Shown piece after piece: positions 38,763 to 49,354 of a stretch of DNA of 64,000 nucleotides. Below the pieces are notes generated by a model that was not told the DNA's origin, made no database searches, and was given only the letters and a program-made list of their open reading frames with translations. Origin of the DNA: Castanea sativa (taxonomy: Eukaryota > Streptophyta > Magnoliopsida > Fagales > Fagaceae); the NCBI RefSeq assembly GCF_040712315.1, contig NC_134023.1, positions 68,980,757-69,044,756 on the forward strand. Direction: 5' to 3'. Position 1 is the first letter of the stretch, and each line of letters opens with the position of its first letter. The position numbers and the translations under genes are program-made.

Positions 38763-39929
38763 GGCCCTGTTTGGATTTTTTTTTCATTACTCATCACTTA
38801 ATTTTCGTCACTCATCACTCCTCACTTAAAATTCTCCAATTTCCTTAACACCACCGTTTGGCACATATTGTCACTTTTCATCACTCAATTTTTTTTTTAC
38901 TTTTTGTGAGACTCAAACCTGAGCAATTGGTCAAAGACTGCTATTAGCGTACCCGCCTCACCCTCATTTCTCACAATTTTCTTCACTTCTCATTTCATTT
39001 TGCCACCACAATCATAGTTTAACACAAAAATTCCATTCACAGTTTAACCAAAGACTCCATACACCACAGTCACAAAAACTCCATTCACAGTTTCCTAAAC
39101 TCCATTCACAAAAACTCCATACACCACCAAATAAAAAAAAATAAAAAATAAAAACCTGTCTAGAAATAGCAAGACCTAAATAGAATCTTTTCCAATGGAG
39201 TTATTCTCGGCGCCGACAACAGAGCTTCCAGATCGAAGAATGAGCTTCCAGATCGAATCGTTTCCAACGAAGATCCGTCGTTGCTGTGGATACCGATTTT
39301 GACGCTCCTCCAAATTGAAGAACGAGTACGATAGCAGCGATGGGTCGGGAGAGCTCGTGGTGAAGCTTTTCAGCATGTGATCGAAGATCGACGCCGATGA
39401 TCTCTTAGCTTTTCTCGTCAATATATCAGTGGGTATGAGCTTTTCGGCGTGGGAACGGTGAAGGACAAAGAGAAATGGGTTGGCGTGGGTCAGCGTGTGA
39501 GTGACCGGTGGAAGAAGAACAAAAAAGAAAGAATAGATCATCGGCATGTGAGTGGTCGGTGAGTATGAGCTTTTTGCTCTGAAGAAGAACAGATAAAGAA
39601 GAAGAGAGAAAGAAAGAAAAGTGGAAAAAAAAAAAAAGTGATCGGTGGGAGAGAGAAGGGAAAGCTGACATGACAAGACTAGTGGGACCTAATATGTAGT
39701 TTTGATTACGAAAATGCCATTGAAAACAGAGTTATGGAAACTGAAAACACCTAAAATGTGTTTTCAGTTTCCATAACTCATCATTCAAAAATTAGAGTTA
39801 TGAGTCATAGAAACAAAAATTGAAAACAAAATCCAAACAGCATTCTCAGCCATGAGTCCCACCATTTTTGAGTTATGAGTTATGGAAACAGAGTTATGAG
39901 TTATGGAAACAGCAAATCCAAACAGCTCC
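38763..39929. mobile_element. Non-autonomous PIF/Harbinger-like element with TTA target duplication
   Basis: Begins GGCCCTGTTTGGATTT and ends AAATCCAAACAGCTCC, imperfect inverted termini, flanked by TTA at 38760-38762 and 39930-39932. A 3-bp TTA duplication with a GGSCCTGTTTGG-type end is the PIF/Harbinger signature. The 1167-bp interior has subterminal repeats of TTATGAGTTATGGAAAC (39870-39915) and no transposase. The long minus-strand frames at 39176-39676 are low in complexity and not credible genes. It sits in the FMT remnant just upstream of the BET3 piece. Confidence 0.85.
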
Positions 39930-40149
39930 TTAGCATCATGCTCAATACAATTTTTAGTTTAATTGACTCCCAAATCTTCACTTATGTTACTTTAGTTAAT
40001 GTACTATTTATAGACAACTACATCAAACTCAATATTTTATTTTTATTTCATTTAAACATTATTTTTTCTAATCTCCAGATATCTTTGTTTTTTTGGGGGG
40101 TATGATCTTCTAAATATAGCCTAGTAATCATTTTAGGATTCCAACACTG

Positions 40150-40360
40150 TGTACTTGAGATTGCCTATAAGATCCTCCACCTTCTGGATCTGCAAAAAGG
40201 GATCATCATTGAAGTCCCCCTTCATCTCTCCTTTTTCCCTAATTTCCATCATTCCTAACAAATTGATGAATCTCTACATTTCATCAAATTCCTCCACACA
40301 TGGAAACATTTTTTTAATGGACATGTGCATATATCATGGTGTGGAAAATATTTGGATTTA
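40150..40360 (-). pseudogene. Unassigned decayed coding fragment
   Basis: Minus-strand translation gives about 57 codons with one stop: CVEEFDEM, stop, RFINLLGMMEIREKGEMKGD, then DPFLQIQKVEDLIGNLKYT. Codon pattern and composition look like real protein, but I do not recognise the family. It might be part of a retroelement or of another captured gene. Confidence 0.35.
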
Positions 40361-40448
40361 GAGTTTTAGCAAGAGATCAAGCTTTTAGGAAATTTTCCAA
40401 AATTGTTTAGCAATTGACACAACCTGCCATTTTGGTAATTTACCCCAA

Positions 40449-40670
40449 CTATCCCAATATGCCTTGCTGATCACAAATGTAGAATAGATTGCTTGCAGCT
40501 AAATACAAGGCTTGGTTCTTTAGGCTTGATTTCCTTAGACTCAAGCCCCCTTCCGTTTTTTTATTGCAAACCAAATTCCAACTTGCTAGATGCATTTTCC
40601 TCATATGGCACGCATTACACACAAAGAAAAAGTTCAAATCACTGCTAATTCCATTGTGAATCACACCGCA
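40449..40670 (-). mobile_element. LINE ORF2 fragment
   Basis: Minus-strand reading HMRKMHLASWNLVCNKKTEG followed by GLSLRKSSLKNQALYLAA matches the block after the reverse transcriptase in plant LINEs (compare [22 protein letters not shown] in the copy at 1436-2722). Only about 200 bp remain, with no target duplication seen. Confidence 0.6.
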
Positions 40671-42053
40671 ACTTATATAATTGGCACATAAAGTGAGTTA
40701 GCAGCAGGTAGTCCAAGAATACAAGGTAGGGAAAAAAAGGGACAAAACTGATAAAATATAAATAAATATTTAATCACAGGATAAACTTTCAAGGATGGAA
40801 TACACTCCTAACAAAAACACCACTATACAGCAATCAAAAGCTGCAGTTGCATTTGCCACTCTTCTCACCTGTTCGTTAACACCTGCAACTGTTGAAAATT
40901 AGTGGTCACATGAACATCTCCTTCAGACTTAAATTTTGATCTTTCTGCATCTTGGGCCTTCTCCCATAAAGCAAACGTTTATATTAAAAAAAATACATAT
41001 AAAACAAGTTCCGAAGTGCAGTTAAGATTAGAATGTCATTACTTACTTGGCAAAAGGTAGTAATTCGTTCTGATCTCAAGATACAGAATCTGGATCCAGG
41101 TCCAGTATAGTTTGCATCACGAGGAGTTACTCTCATTAAATCTAGAAGATAATGCCTAGAAAAAGTAGAAAGGAGAAAAAAAAAAAAAAACATAAACAAG
41201 TGCACATAGAAACTAGGAGCATAGAAACAGAGATTTACTACTATATAGCTAATAAAATGTCAATATTTAGATCATCAATCTAGCTAGCTAAAATAATGTT
41301 AGAGGAAAATGGGTGCTTAAAGTGCTGGGTACTGGAGTTAAGCAAATTTAAGCATATTTGACTAAGAATTTTTAACAAAATTTAGTTATATATAAAAAAA
41401 TCCAAGCACAAAGAAGAAGATAGTTAGGTTTGTATGACTAATAGACCAATCCAAGAGAGTAATCACCTGTCATCACTACCAACAATACCCTTGCATTCCA
41501 CTAGGGCAACTAATTTGAAAACATTTCCAGATCCATCTAGGACAGTGTGTTCCTTCAAATGAAGGCGCTTAGCAACCTCAAGAACCTAAGGATAATAAAA
41601 GCTTAGCACTTCTAACAAGGAAACTCATTTCACAATTCACATAGACAAACCCAGAAAGAGAGATAAACTGGAATCTTCATTGAAATAACATGTTCTTATA
41701 AAGCATACCAACTACATTTACACCATAAATGAAAATTATATATTATTTTTATAGGTATAAATGAAAATTATATTTCTTGTAAGACAGCACAATTAAGCCA
41801 TTATGGATATCTTAACCCAAGAGAAGTTTAAGTACTCTCACATAGCAATTAACAAAGACATAATATGCAAAATCTGAAACATGTCGTGCAACAAATCTTA
41901 TATGCTCCCTCACCTTGGAAGGAAAATCATCATTCCAACATATCTTCTTGCCATTGTCAACATAATCGTACAGAAGAGAGTCCGACTTATCCCCTTGAAG
42001 AATGCTAGGTAAAACATTTTGCAACGGAATGTATAAAAGCAATTGAGGGCCAG

Positions 42054-43270
42054 CTAGAGATCAATTTAAGCAAACCAAATAGAAATAGCTATCATGAACA
42101 AAAGCTTCCAAGTATGTGTACAAATATGTCCGAACACAACACGATTTAGTAAGCACAAGCAAAAATTGATGATAATAAACTATGAAGCACGGGTGCGTTT
42201 CCTAATTCGGGTGCGGGTACGGGTGTGGGTGCGGGACTCGGCAATTTAAAAAAAAATAGGGTGCGGGTGTGGCAGGGTGAGGCAATTAAAAAATTATTAA
42301 AAATATTTTTATTTATATATTTTATATATTACTAAGCATTTTTTATATATAATAATAATAATAGAAAACTCATATAATAATAATAATAATAATAATAGAA
42401 AAATAAATAAATAGTAACAAGTACACAAAAGTTTTTGATACTTATTATTGACAAAAGTATTAAAATAGATAAAGCTTCTCATAAGTAAATTATAAAAAAA
42501 GTGATTTAATGGCTCACGAATTTGATATACATAACAGATATTAAAATAAATGTAGTTTCTCTTAAAAAAAAAGGAAAAAAAGAAAAAGAAAAAAAAGGAT
42601 AGATGTGGCTGTCACGTGTTTGGTCACTGGTCAGAGAGGCACAACAAACAAAAAAGACAAAAAAAAAAAAAGCCTTTTAAGTTGGTGTTATCAAAAAAAG
42701 AGAAACAGAGCTCTTCCAAAAAAAGAAAAAGAAAAAGAAAAAACAGAACAGAAAGAGAAACAAAACAGAAGAAGCGAAGAAGATGAAGCGAAGAAGAGGA
42801 AGAAGCAAAGATATGATTTCAGTCCACCAACGAAGCAAACATCTAAATGATATTTGAATAAAATAAAATAAAAAGTCTCAAATATGAAATTGTTGCCTTA
42901 GGCATAAAATTGTCTTAGTCCAACCCTAGACTTTACAATATTGTCTTTACAAACTATTGTGTTGCAAATCACCAAAAATAAAAAATTTCAAATACTCATT
43001 TATTAAAATTCTAAAATCCACCAATCGTACTTATTACCACATTAATCTATAGAGGTTTATGTAGCAAAATGCGTAATATTTTTAATATTTTCCAAAGAAA
43101 AGAGAAATCCTAAAAATAAAGGTAAAAACCATAATATGTTAGATATTAGATAGCAGCGTAAGAAATACACCATTTAGCGCAATTTCTTAACTTGTATAAT
43201 CCCTTCTTGAAAACTTTTTCTTAATGAATACTAGTCTATATCACTAGTATTGTGATCGAGGATAGTGATA
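42054..43270. other. Repeat-rich non-coding segment
   Basis: Includes a GGGTGCGGGTRCGGG cluster at 42190-42280 that resembles the end of a plant transposon class. An AT-rich stretch with TAATAA runs (42350-42395) and a purine-rich stretch (42640-42810) follow; the Lys/Glu-rich frame in the latter is not credible. 42950-43270 belongs to the repeat family also at 20460-20700. Confidence 0.5.
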
Positions 43271-43539
43271 AACTTACAGTGTGTATAAGTTGAAGACTTT
43301 GCGTCAATGGTCTCTTTCCACGGTTCCACCCACCATCTTGACTTTTATCAAATTAATTTGTCAAATTAACCCAATCCACACGCAAAGAATGACATCTGGT
43401 TGTCCGCAGCTAAGACTTTTTTTTTTGTGGGGAAAGGCTAAGAGATATAAGGGTTCGTGTTTAAGGGTTAGGCCAAAGTTTTGTACATTTTAACCCATAG
43501 AATACACTATAGTAGGGCCTTGGGAATTTTTTTTTGTCT

Positions 43540-43672
43540 TAGTTGCACAAAAATTTCATCATCTACTTTATCATAATTTTTGCCAAGCCTAGTGTAAACA
43601 TTACCTGCATTTGGAGCTTTTTGTTGTTGCTAATGTCCACAATCCACAGTGTGGTTTAAGGACGAGATGATG
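43540..43672 (+). pseudogene. GFA2 intron-6 fragment, copy 1
   Basis: Matches 4918-5045 of the DnaJ gene: AATTTCATCAT, GCCAAGCCTAGTG-like, ATTTGGAGCTTTT-like and GCTAATGTCCACA words in the same order and orientation, with a GTGGTTTAAGGAYGRGATGATG ending. Non-coding. Confidence 0.85.
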
Positions 43673-45054
43673 CAAACATTGAACCAGAATTTGGAGTTAG
43701 GGGGAGCAACTTTAGCAATGCTAGCTCTATACTATAAGCAATTTAGGCAGTCGCCTAGGGCCCAAGTAAACAAAAGGCCCTACATGTTAACCAATAAGAT
43801 TATTTCTTTTATTGTAATAGTATTAATTAAACCCAAATATTAGCAAATAAATAGAATAATATTTTTATATCAAACGAAAAACAAGAAAAAAAAAATAGAG
43901 AAAGAAATACTACATCCATAACATTTTTTACAACACTTTTACAACAAATTTTAAAGTAGCATATTGTTACAAGCTATTATTGATAGCAAAAAAATAATTC
44001 CAGTGTTGGATTCAAATTATAATTTAGAACCAGTAATCACTTAATACCAAGGATTGATGTAGCACTTCTAAAAAAAAAAAGGCAATACACAAAAAATTTA
44101 CAATATTTTTCATAATAGTTTAGTTGGCAAAGTTTTACTTGTTTTCATCTAGGTCCACTGCTAACATTACTCTTTTACTTACCACTATCAATCCATATTT
44201 GGTGCCAAATTCTTGTACTTAAAATTTTAATTGCTTTGGAATTTGTATTTTGTGGGTTACTTAAAAGTGGGAGAAAAAAAATTTAAGATACAGCCTGATA
44301 ACTTACTACAGGCTCAAACTCCAATTTGGACTGGAATGGGCCCAAATAAATTAGAATGGCCTATAATTTTATTCAAAGGAGAAAGGGGGGTTTTTGAAGA
44401 ATAATGCTAGAGATACAAACTTTTTTACAAAAAAATTTAGAAACTGCTGATATGGTGAATAATTATTGGTTAATGAAAAAGTGATGTTAATAATGGGTCA
44501 AAATATTGTAAAATAGTTTGTACCTGTGGCATTACTCGTTCTTGAATTCCATTGGAATCGTATTGACAACATTGATAGGAACCCAATTGCCTGCATGACT
44601 CAGTCATTTATAACAACTTAACATTTCCTTTAAGAAGACCTACACGACAACAGTTGAAGACTCGGCATCAATGGTGTCTTTCCATGGTTCCACCCACCAT
44701 CTTGACTTTTATCAAATTATTTTGTCAAATTAACCCAAACCAGACGCAAAGGACTTGTCTTTTGGATTAGCAAGACTTCTTTCTTATTTTTATTTTTATT
44801 TTTTTTCGTGGGAAAAGGCTTAGAAATATAAGAAACATGTTTACGAGTTAGGCCAAAGTTTTGTACATTTTTAACCCATAAAATTTTCCTCCAAATATGG
44901 AATTCCAACTCATTTTGTGACCACTTATAAGACCGTATATAAAAATTTTATTAAAAAATATATTTCATAAAATTATTTAAATAAATCTCATAATTATTTA
45001 ATAAATTATTTAACAAAAAAGTATATATACATGGAGACAAAACAAAAGACTTTG

Positions 45055-45335
45055 GCTATACACATTATTTTGTCTTTGCACCGTGACCTCTTGCTAGCGC
45101 ATTTGCCACCTAATAAGTGGTCCAACTTCACTTTCATTCAATGCAGAGTACACTATAGTGTAGGGCCTCGGGAGAAAAGTTTTTTGTCTTAGTTGCACAA
45201 AAATTTCATCATTCATTTTTTCTCAAAAAAACAAAACAATTTCATTATCCACTTTATCATAATTTTTGCCAAGCCTAGAGTAAACATTATCTGCATTTGG
45301 AGCTTTTCTTTTGTTGCTGATGTTCACAGTATGGA
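45055..45335 (+). pseudogene. GFA2 intron-6 fragment, copy 2
   Basis: Matches 4775-5025 of the DnaJ gene, for example CATTTGCCACCTAATAAGTG against 4808-4827 (one difference) and TTGCCAAGCCTAGAGTAAAC. It is longer on the left than copy 1, and an A/C-rich insertion interrupts it near 45210-45245. Confidence 0.85.
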
Positions 45336-46077
45336 GTTAGTACTTGGAGTTAGAAAGAGAAATTTATAACTATATAAGTAATTAAGGTGATCGTCTAGAG
45401 ACCCAAGTATATAAAAGGCCCCCAAATGTTTAACTAATATGATTATTTTTATTATTGTAATAGTATTAATTAAAATCAAATATTAGCCAATAAATAAAAT
45501 AATATTTTTTATCACACGAAAAACAAGAAAAAAAGAGAGAGAAAGAAATATTTTATCCATAACATTTTTCATAATATTTTTACAACAAATTTTAAGTAGC
45601 ATGTTGTCACAAGCTATTATTAATCATAGCAAAAAAATAATTTTTGTAGTGGGTTGAAATCAAAATTTAGAACTAGTAACAACTTAACACCTAAAATTTG
45701 ATGTGACACTTCTCAAAAAAAAAAAAAACAATACACAAAAAAATTCACAACATTTTTCATAACAGTTTAGTTGAAAAAATTTTACTTGTTCTCATCTAGG
45801 TCTACTACTAATATTACTCTTTTACTTGCCACTATCAATCCATATTTGGTGCCAAAATTTTCTTGTAATTAAAATTTCAACTGCTTTGGATTTTGTATTT
45901 TTTGGGTTACATATAAGCGGGAGAAAAAAACAAAAAAAGATATAGCCCGATAACTTACCACAGGCCCAAACTCCAATTTGGGCTGGAATTTACTGAAATA
46001 AACTAGAATAACCCATGATTTTATTCACGGGGGAAACCCAATTGGCTACGTGAATTGAAAGAGGATGCCCAATTAAA

Positions 46078-46607
46078 GTCAGTCCATCATTTTATAGTAT
46101 CACATTTTTTTTTTCAAAAATGATGAACAAGAAATATATCAATTTGTTTTATTGTTTATTTTTCTTCGTTTTTCTTGGTTCAAAAAAAAAAAAGCCGGTA
46201 ACTTGGATGATATAAGAATGTTTAAAAACCTGTTCAAATTGTAGTTTTTTGTACACATGTATCGGCCAACACTACCATTGAATAGGTTCGAACATAACTT
46301 GATGAGGGAGGAATTTAATTATGAGACAAAAACGACCACGTTTGGTGTGAGATCTAATATTACTTTGCCTTTGTCTAGCACATTAATTGATCTATTTACA
46401 TTTTAGCCACGTTTGGTTTTTTCTCACTTCAATGTTAGCATCGATCGTAGGTTTCCTTGTTCTTAGTCATTGTTGTTGCAGCCTCCTTGTGTTTGAAATT
46501 CTTGTTTTTACGAGCAATCTTCCCTTTTCTATAACCATACTGTTTTGTTATCTATTCGTGGTATAGACCCCTAAATGTCATTTGCAGGCTTTAGTTTATA
46601 ATTACAA
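46078..46607 (+). pseudogene. Scrambled GFA2 fragment (intron 15/exon 16 to intron 5 to intron 11), copy 1
   Basis: 46415-46470 matches exon 16 and the intron 16 start (CACTTCAATGTTAGCATCG, GTAGGTTTCCTTGTTCTTAG; original 9288-9332). It then joins CCTTGTGTTTGAAATTCTTG from intron 5 (3623-3642), then TCTTCCCTTTTCTATAA (3857), then TTTATAATTACA of intron 11 (6951). 46078-46400 is shared with 51300-51640, a second copy. A transposon interrupts the intron 11 piece, which resumes at 47761. Confidence 0.85.
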
Positions 46608-46911
46608 ACATGGTTTTAAAAACCAGTACGGTGAAAGAACCGAAAAAAAAACTAATTACCGGTTTTATGGTCGGATTGGGGTCTGATTAATGGTTGAACC
46701 GATGACGTTATAAATAATTTAGTTATTATTTAATTAAATTATATAAATAATTAATAATTTTTTAATGTACTAAAATTGGCAAACCAATAGTAATAAATAT
46801 GTTTCCTTTAAAAAAAGTACAAGTAAATAAGTATATAACATTTTTAAAAAATAATTTAACATAATAACATTACAAAACAATCATCTTTAATATAATAAAC
46901 TTTCAACAATT

Positions 46912-46992
46912 TCAGACTGGCTGTAGATTGAACTCCAAATATTTTATTCAACCATCAGAGATTTTACCAGTTGAGCTAATTGGAACCTACAA
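46912..46992 (-). mobile_element. tRNA-like SINE head
   Basis: On the minus strand, TTAGCTCAACTGGTAAAATC resembles a pol III A box, and GAGTTCAATCTACAGCC about 35 bases on resembles a B box (GGTTCRANNCC). This spacing and the decayed B box are typical of tRNA-derived SINEs, not of a working tRNA gene. The body and tail are not defined. Confidence 0.55.
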
Positions 46993-47386
46993 AATCTTTA
47001 TTTCTTAGTTCATTTAAATAATTATTTTTTCTCCCTTGTCTCTACTCTCAACATAGCCAGCCACCACCCACCACAGCTGCCAGAGACCACCACCACCATT
47101 TACAACCCAAATTTAAATAAATTAATAATTAAGTATAACACTTTAAATATATTCAAAATACAAATAAATTGAGAGAATAAATTAAAATGATAAGGAGGTG
47201 CTACGTGGAGAAACGTGGGCTACAAATCAGATAAATCATAAAATGCCTCCAGCTCCATGATCCAAGTTCCAACACCTTCAGTTGCTTTCTCTTCAATTTT
47301 TGTACCTCCACATCCTTATCTTTACTTTTTGACTTCTCCAGTTCTCTTTTTTGTTTTTTCCTATCTTTCTTTTCATCATTTCGTTT

Positions 47387-47416
47387 TCCCCCCTCTCTCT
47401 CTCTCTCTCTCTCTGC
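47387..47416. repeat. (CT)n microsatellite
   Basis: A CT run in the inverted-repeat element, preceded by a pyrimidine-rich stretch. Confidence 0.8.
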
Positions 47417-47760
47417 TTTGTCTTCCTCATGACAAATAAGGAAGTTTCCGCCTGATACTACAGCATTTTCTAAGCAATATTCATGAGTTTTTTTTTTTTC
47501 TCTTGGACAATTTTCGGCCTCCATTCGCTTGGTTTTTTAGGCGTACCTGTACAGGTTTGTGCGTGCATTTCCTTTATATTAGTAGTATTTTAGGTGAACT
47601 TGTACCGGTTTTTCTTTAAGAGAGTGAGAAATACATTCCGGCCAGTATTGACGGAAACTGTAACGTGAGAGAGAGGACAGACCACCATAGCAAAACCGGT
47701 TCGACCACGCTTGTTTTGGATTCTCAGATATAACCGGCCGGTCCGATTTTTAAACCATGT

Positions 47761-47860
47761 TTACAAGTCTGTTTGTATCAGGTAGCAAAAGTCAGATTTC
47801 CTTTCTTTAGCTTTAAGAAGAAAGAAAAATAACCGGTTTTACTTGTATCCAGTTTCACAA
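47761..47860 (+). pseudogene. GFA2 intron-11 fragment, right part
   Basis: TCTGTTTGTATCAGGTAGC and CTTTAAGAAGAAAGAAAAAT match 6966-7030 of the DnaJ gene with few differences. It continues the fragment broken at 46607. Confidence 0.85.
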
Positions 47861-48754
47861 TAAATACTATTCTATATCACTAATATTATAAACATTTCAA
47901 TGTTTGAGAGATAGCCTAGATCATGGTAGTTGAAGACTTCGCACCATCGTACCTTTCCCTCCATCACCAGGAGAATTTTTTTTTTTTTCTAAACGTTATT
48001 AAATAATTATAATTCAATTTTATTGAGAGAATAAAATATGAAGAAATTATCTTACAAGATAGTCTCGCACCCCTCTCATATTTTGATAATCCCACCTATA
48101 AGACTCACATTTTGTGAGAGGAATGCACTATAATACAATCTCAATTTCTCATTACATAATATTTTTCATGCATGGGTCAATCACATTGTGCATCTCCCTC
48201 AAAAGTAAGATAACCTCCCAAAAGGCATCTCTCTAGGATCTCATCATCTATGCTGAAAGGGGCTATACTTAATTTCTTGATTAGAACATGAGTTGTAAAA
48301 CTAGACTACGCAAAGAATTAGAAAAAGAAGTGTTTCTCAATGTTTTTACTCAGTCTAGAAATTGTGTAGCTCTCGTGGGCATTTATAATGAAATACCGCT
48401 AATAGCAAATTCCATCCCATTCTTACTCACACTAGGCTTCTTCTTATTCACAATTTTCTTCTTTTCCATGCTTAAATTTCAATGCAACACTTTATGACAT
48501 CATTCAATTAAAGTATGATACACATTCAAGTTTTGATTGGGAGAATGAAGGAGGAAGGAAGAGAGGTCTGATTAATATCCTAGAGTAAAAGTTAACATGA
48601 AGTTGCATTAAATTAAAGTATTCCCTGCCAATTCAATCTTTTTTATATATAAAAAAATAAAAAAGTATTCCCTACCAAATGCAAATAGCTTCGGTCTCAA
48701 CCGCATGGATGGATTATCTTCAAATGTGAATGAAAAACATTCTTAAATAAACCA

Positions 48755-49108
48755 AGTGGACTAAAGTAGACCGAAACGGACCAAAGGGACCGAAGTGGAT
48801 CGAGTTAGAGATGAACCAAATGGACAAGTGCACCAAACGGACCAAAGTAGACCGAACGGACGAAAGGGGCCGAAGTCGACCAATTTAGATCAAAATGGAC
48901 CAAATGGACAGAAGTGGATGGAATGGACCAAAGTGGACTGAAAAAGACCAAAGCGACTGAAGCGGACATATTTAGATCGAAATGGACCAAATGAACAGAA
49001 GTGGACTGGAAGGACCGAATTGGACCCCAAGTGGACCGAAGAGACTGAATTGGTCAGAAGTGGAACAAATGGGCGTACTTGGACCGAACTGGACCAAAAT
49101 GGACCGAA
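48755..49108. repeat. Degenerate 10-bp minisatellite (GGACCRAAGT)
   Basis: About 350 bp made of variants of GGACCGAAGT, GGACCAAATG and GGACTGAA-type words, roughly in 10- and 20-base periods. Open frames here are a product of the repeat. It lies just left of the DNA that hosts the LINE at 49.36 kb. Confidence 0.88.
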
Positions 49109-49354
49109 GTGGTGTTTTTATTGATTTGGATTTTGGAGTACCACGTCAATTGTAGTCCGTGAGTAGCTAAAAATTTCCCATAGAATGGAGGATTTTTTTC
49201 ATCAAAACCATGATTTCTAAATTTTTACAAAACAGAGAATTAGAACATGTGATGTTCTCAATTTTTTACAAAAGAAAAGGAAATATGTTCACCTCATTTT
49301 ACGTATTAAACATTGAAATTCTTTTATATGATAACCCGAAATTGTCTCAAAATT

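Larger units (their letters stand above)
32300..42053 (-). pseudogene. FMT: Decayed FRIENDLY/CLU (clustered mitochondria) gene in pieces
   Basis: FRIENDLY is the cytosolic TPR protein controlling mitochondrial distribution. Exon remnants (minus): 42053-41914 (GDKSDSLLY), 41585-41467 (RLHLKEHTVLDGSGNVFKL), 41155-41047 (HYLLDLMRVTPRDANYTGPG), 40957-40883, 37558-37435 (KGQGRFKGGASARKNQ), 36990-36922 (VKKVSVIRNLCQK), 35730-35611 (AGDMAGAIMQQHKGL), 35134-34825 (TPR repeats), 34742-34635, 34509-34438, and the last exon from 33537 to 32300. The N-terminal half, the middle and the exons between 36922 and 35730 are missing. The last exon carries a solo LTR after its second codon and an in-frame TAG at 32378-32380, 26 codons before the ancestral stop at 32300-32302. 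Exon 35730-35611 ends at a GC rather than GT donor. The surviving TPR exons remain open, so decay is recent or partial. Confidence 0.9.
43290..46035 (+). repeat. About 1.3-kb tandem duplication (43.29-44.39 and 44.65-46.03 kb)
   Basis: The two halves share, in order, a TTCCACCCACCATCTTGACT box (43329 and 44688), AGGCCAAAGTTTTGTACATT (43471 and 44852), the GFA2 intron-6 piece (43540-43665 and about 45185-45335), CACTATCAATCCATATTTGG (about 44185 and 45830), and GATAACTTAC with AACTCCAATTTGG (about 44295 and 45945). Both are diverged and non-coding. Confidence 0.85.
46608..47760. mobile_element. 1153-bp inverted-repeat element in a GFA2 fragment
   Basis: Ends ACATGGTTTTAAAAACC and (inverted) ACATGGTTTAAAAATCGG, flanked by perfect TTACAA at 46602-46607 and 47761-47766. 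The GFA2 intron 11 original (about 6957-6970, TTACAGGTCTG) shows the uninterrupted state. Subterminal regions are rich in ACCGGT and CGGTC words. There is no transposase; family uncertain (a 6-bp duplication is unusual). It contains a tRNA-like SINE piece near 46915-46992. The reading frames inside are low in complexity. Confidence 0.75.

Noticed and set aside
39176..39676. 166-residue minus-strand frame
   Set aside because: Lies inside a PIF-like element, Ser/Phe-rich low complexity, with no recognised domain.
42605..42850. Lys/Glu-rich 81-residue plus-strand frame
   Set aside because: Composition comes from a purine-rich tract (GAAAAAGAAA repeats); no start context, domain or homologue recognised.
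46912..46992. A functional tRNA gene
   Set aside because: Only decayed A and B boxes; no acceptor stem pairing or plausible anticodon arm. Better explained as a SINE head.
48805..48990. Repetitive VHLVHFDLN-type peptide
   Set aside because: Translation of the 10-bp minisatellite; open frame is a by-product of the repeat period.
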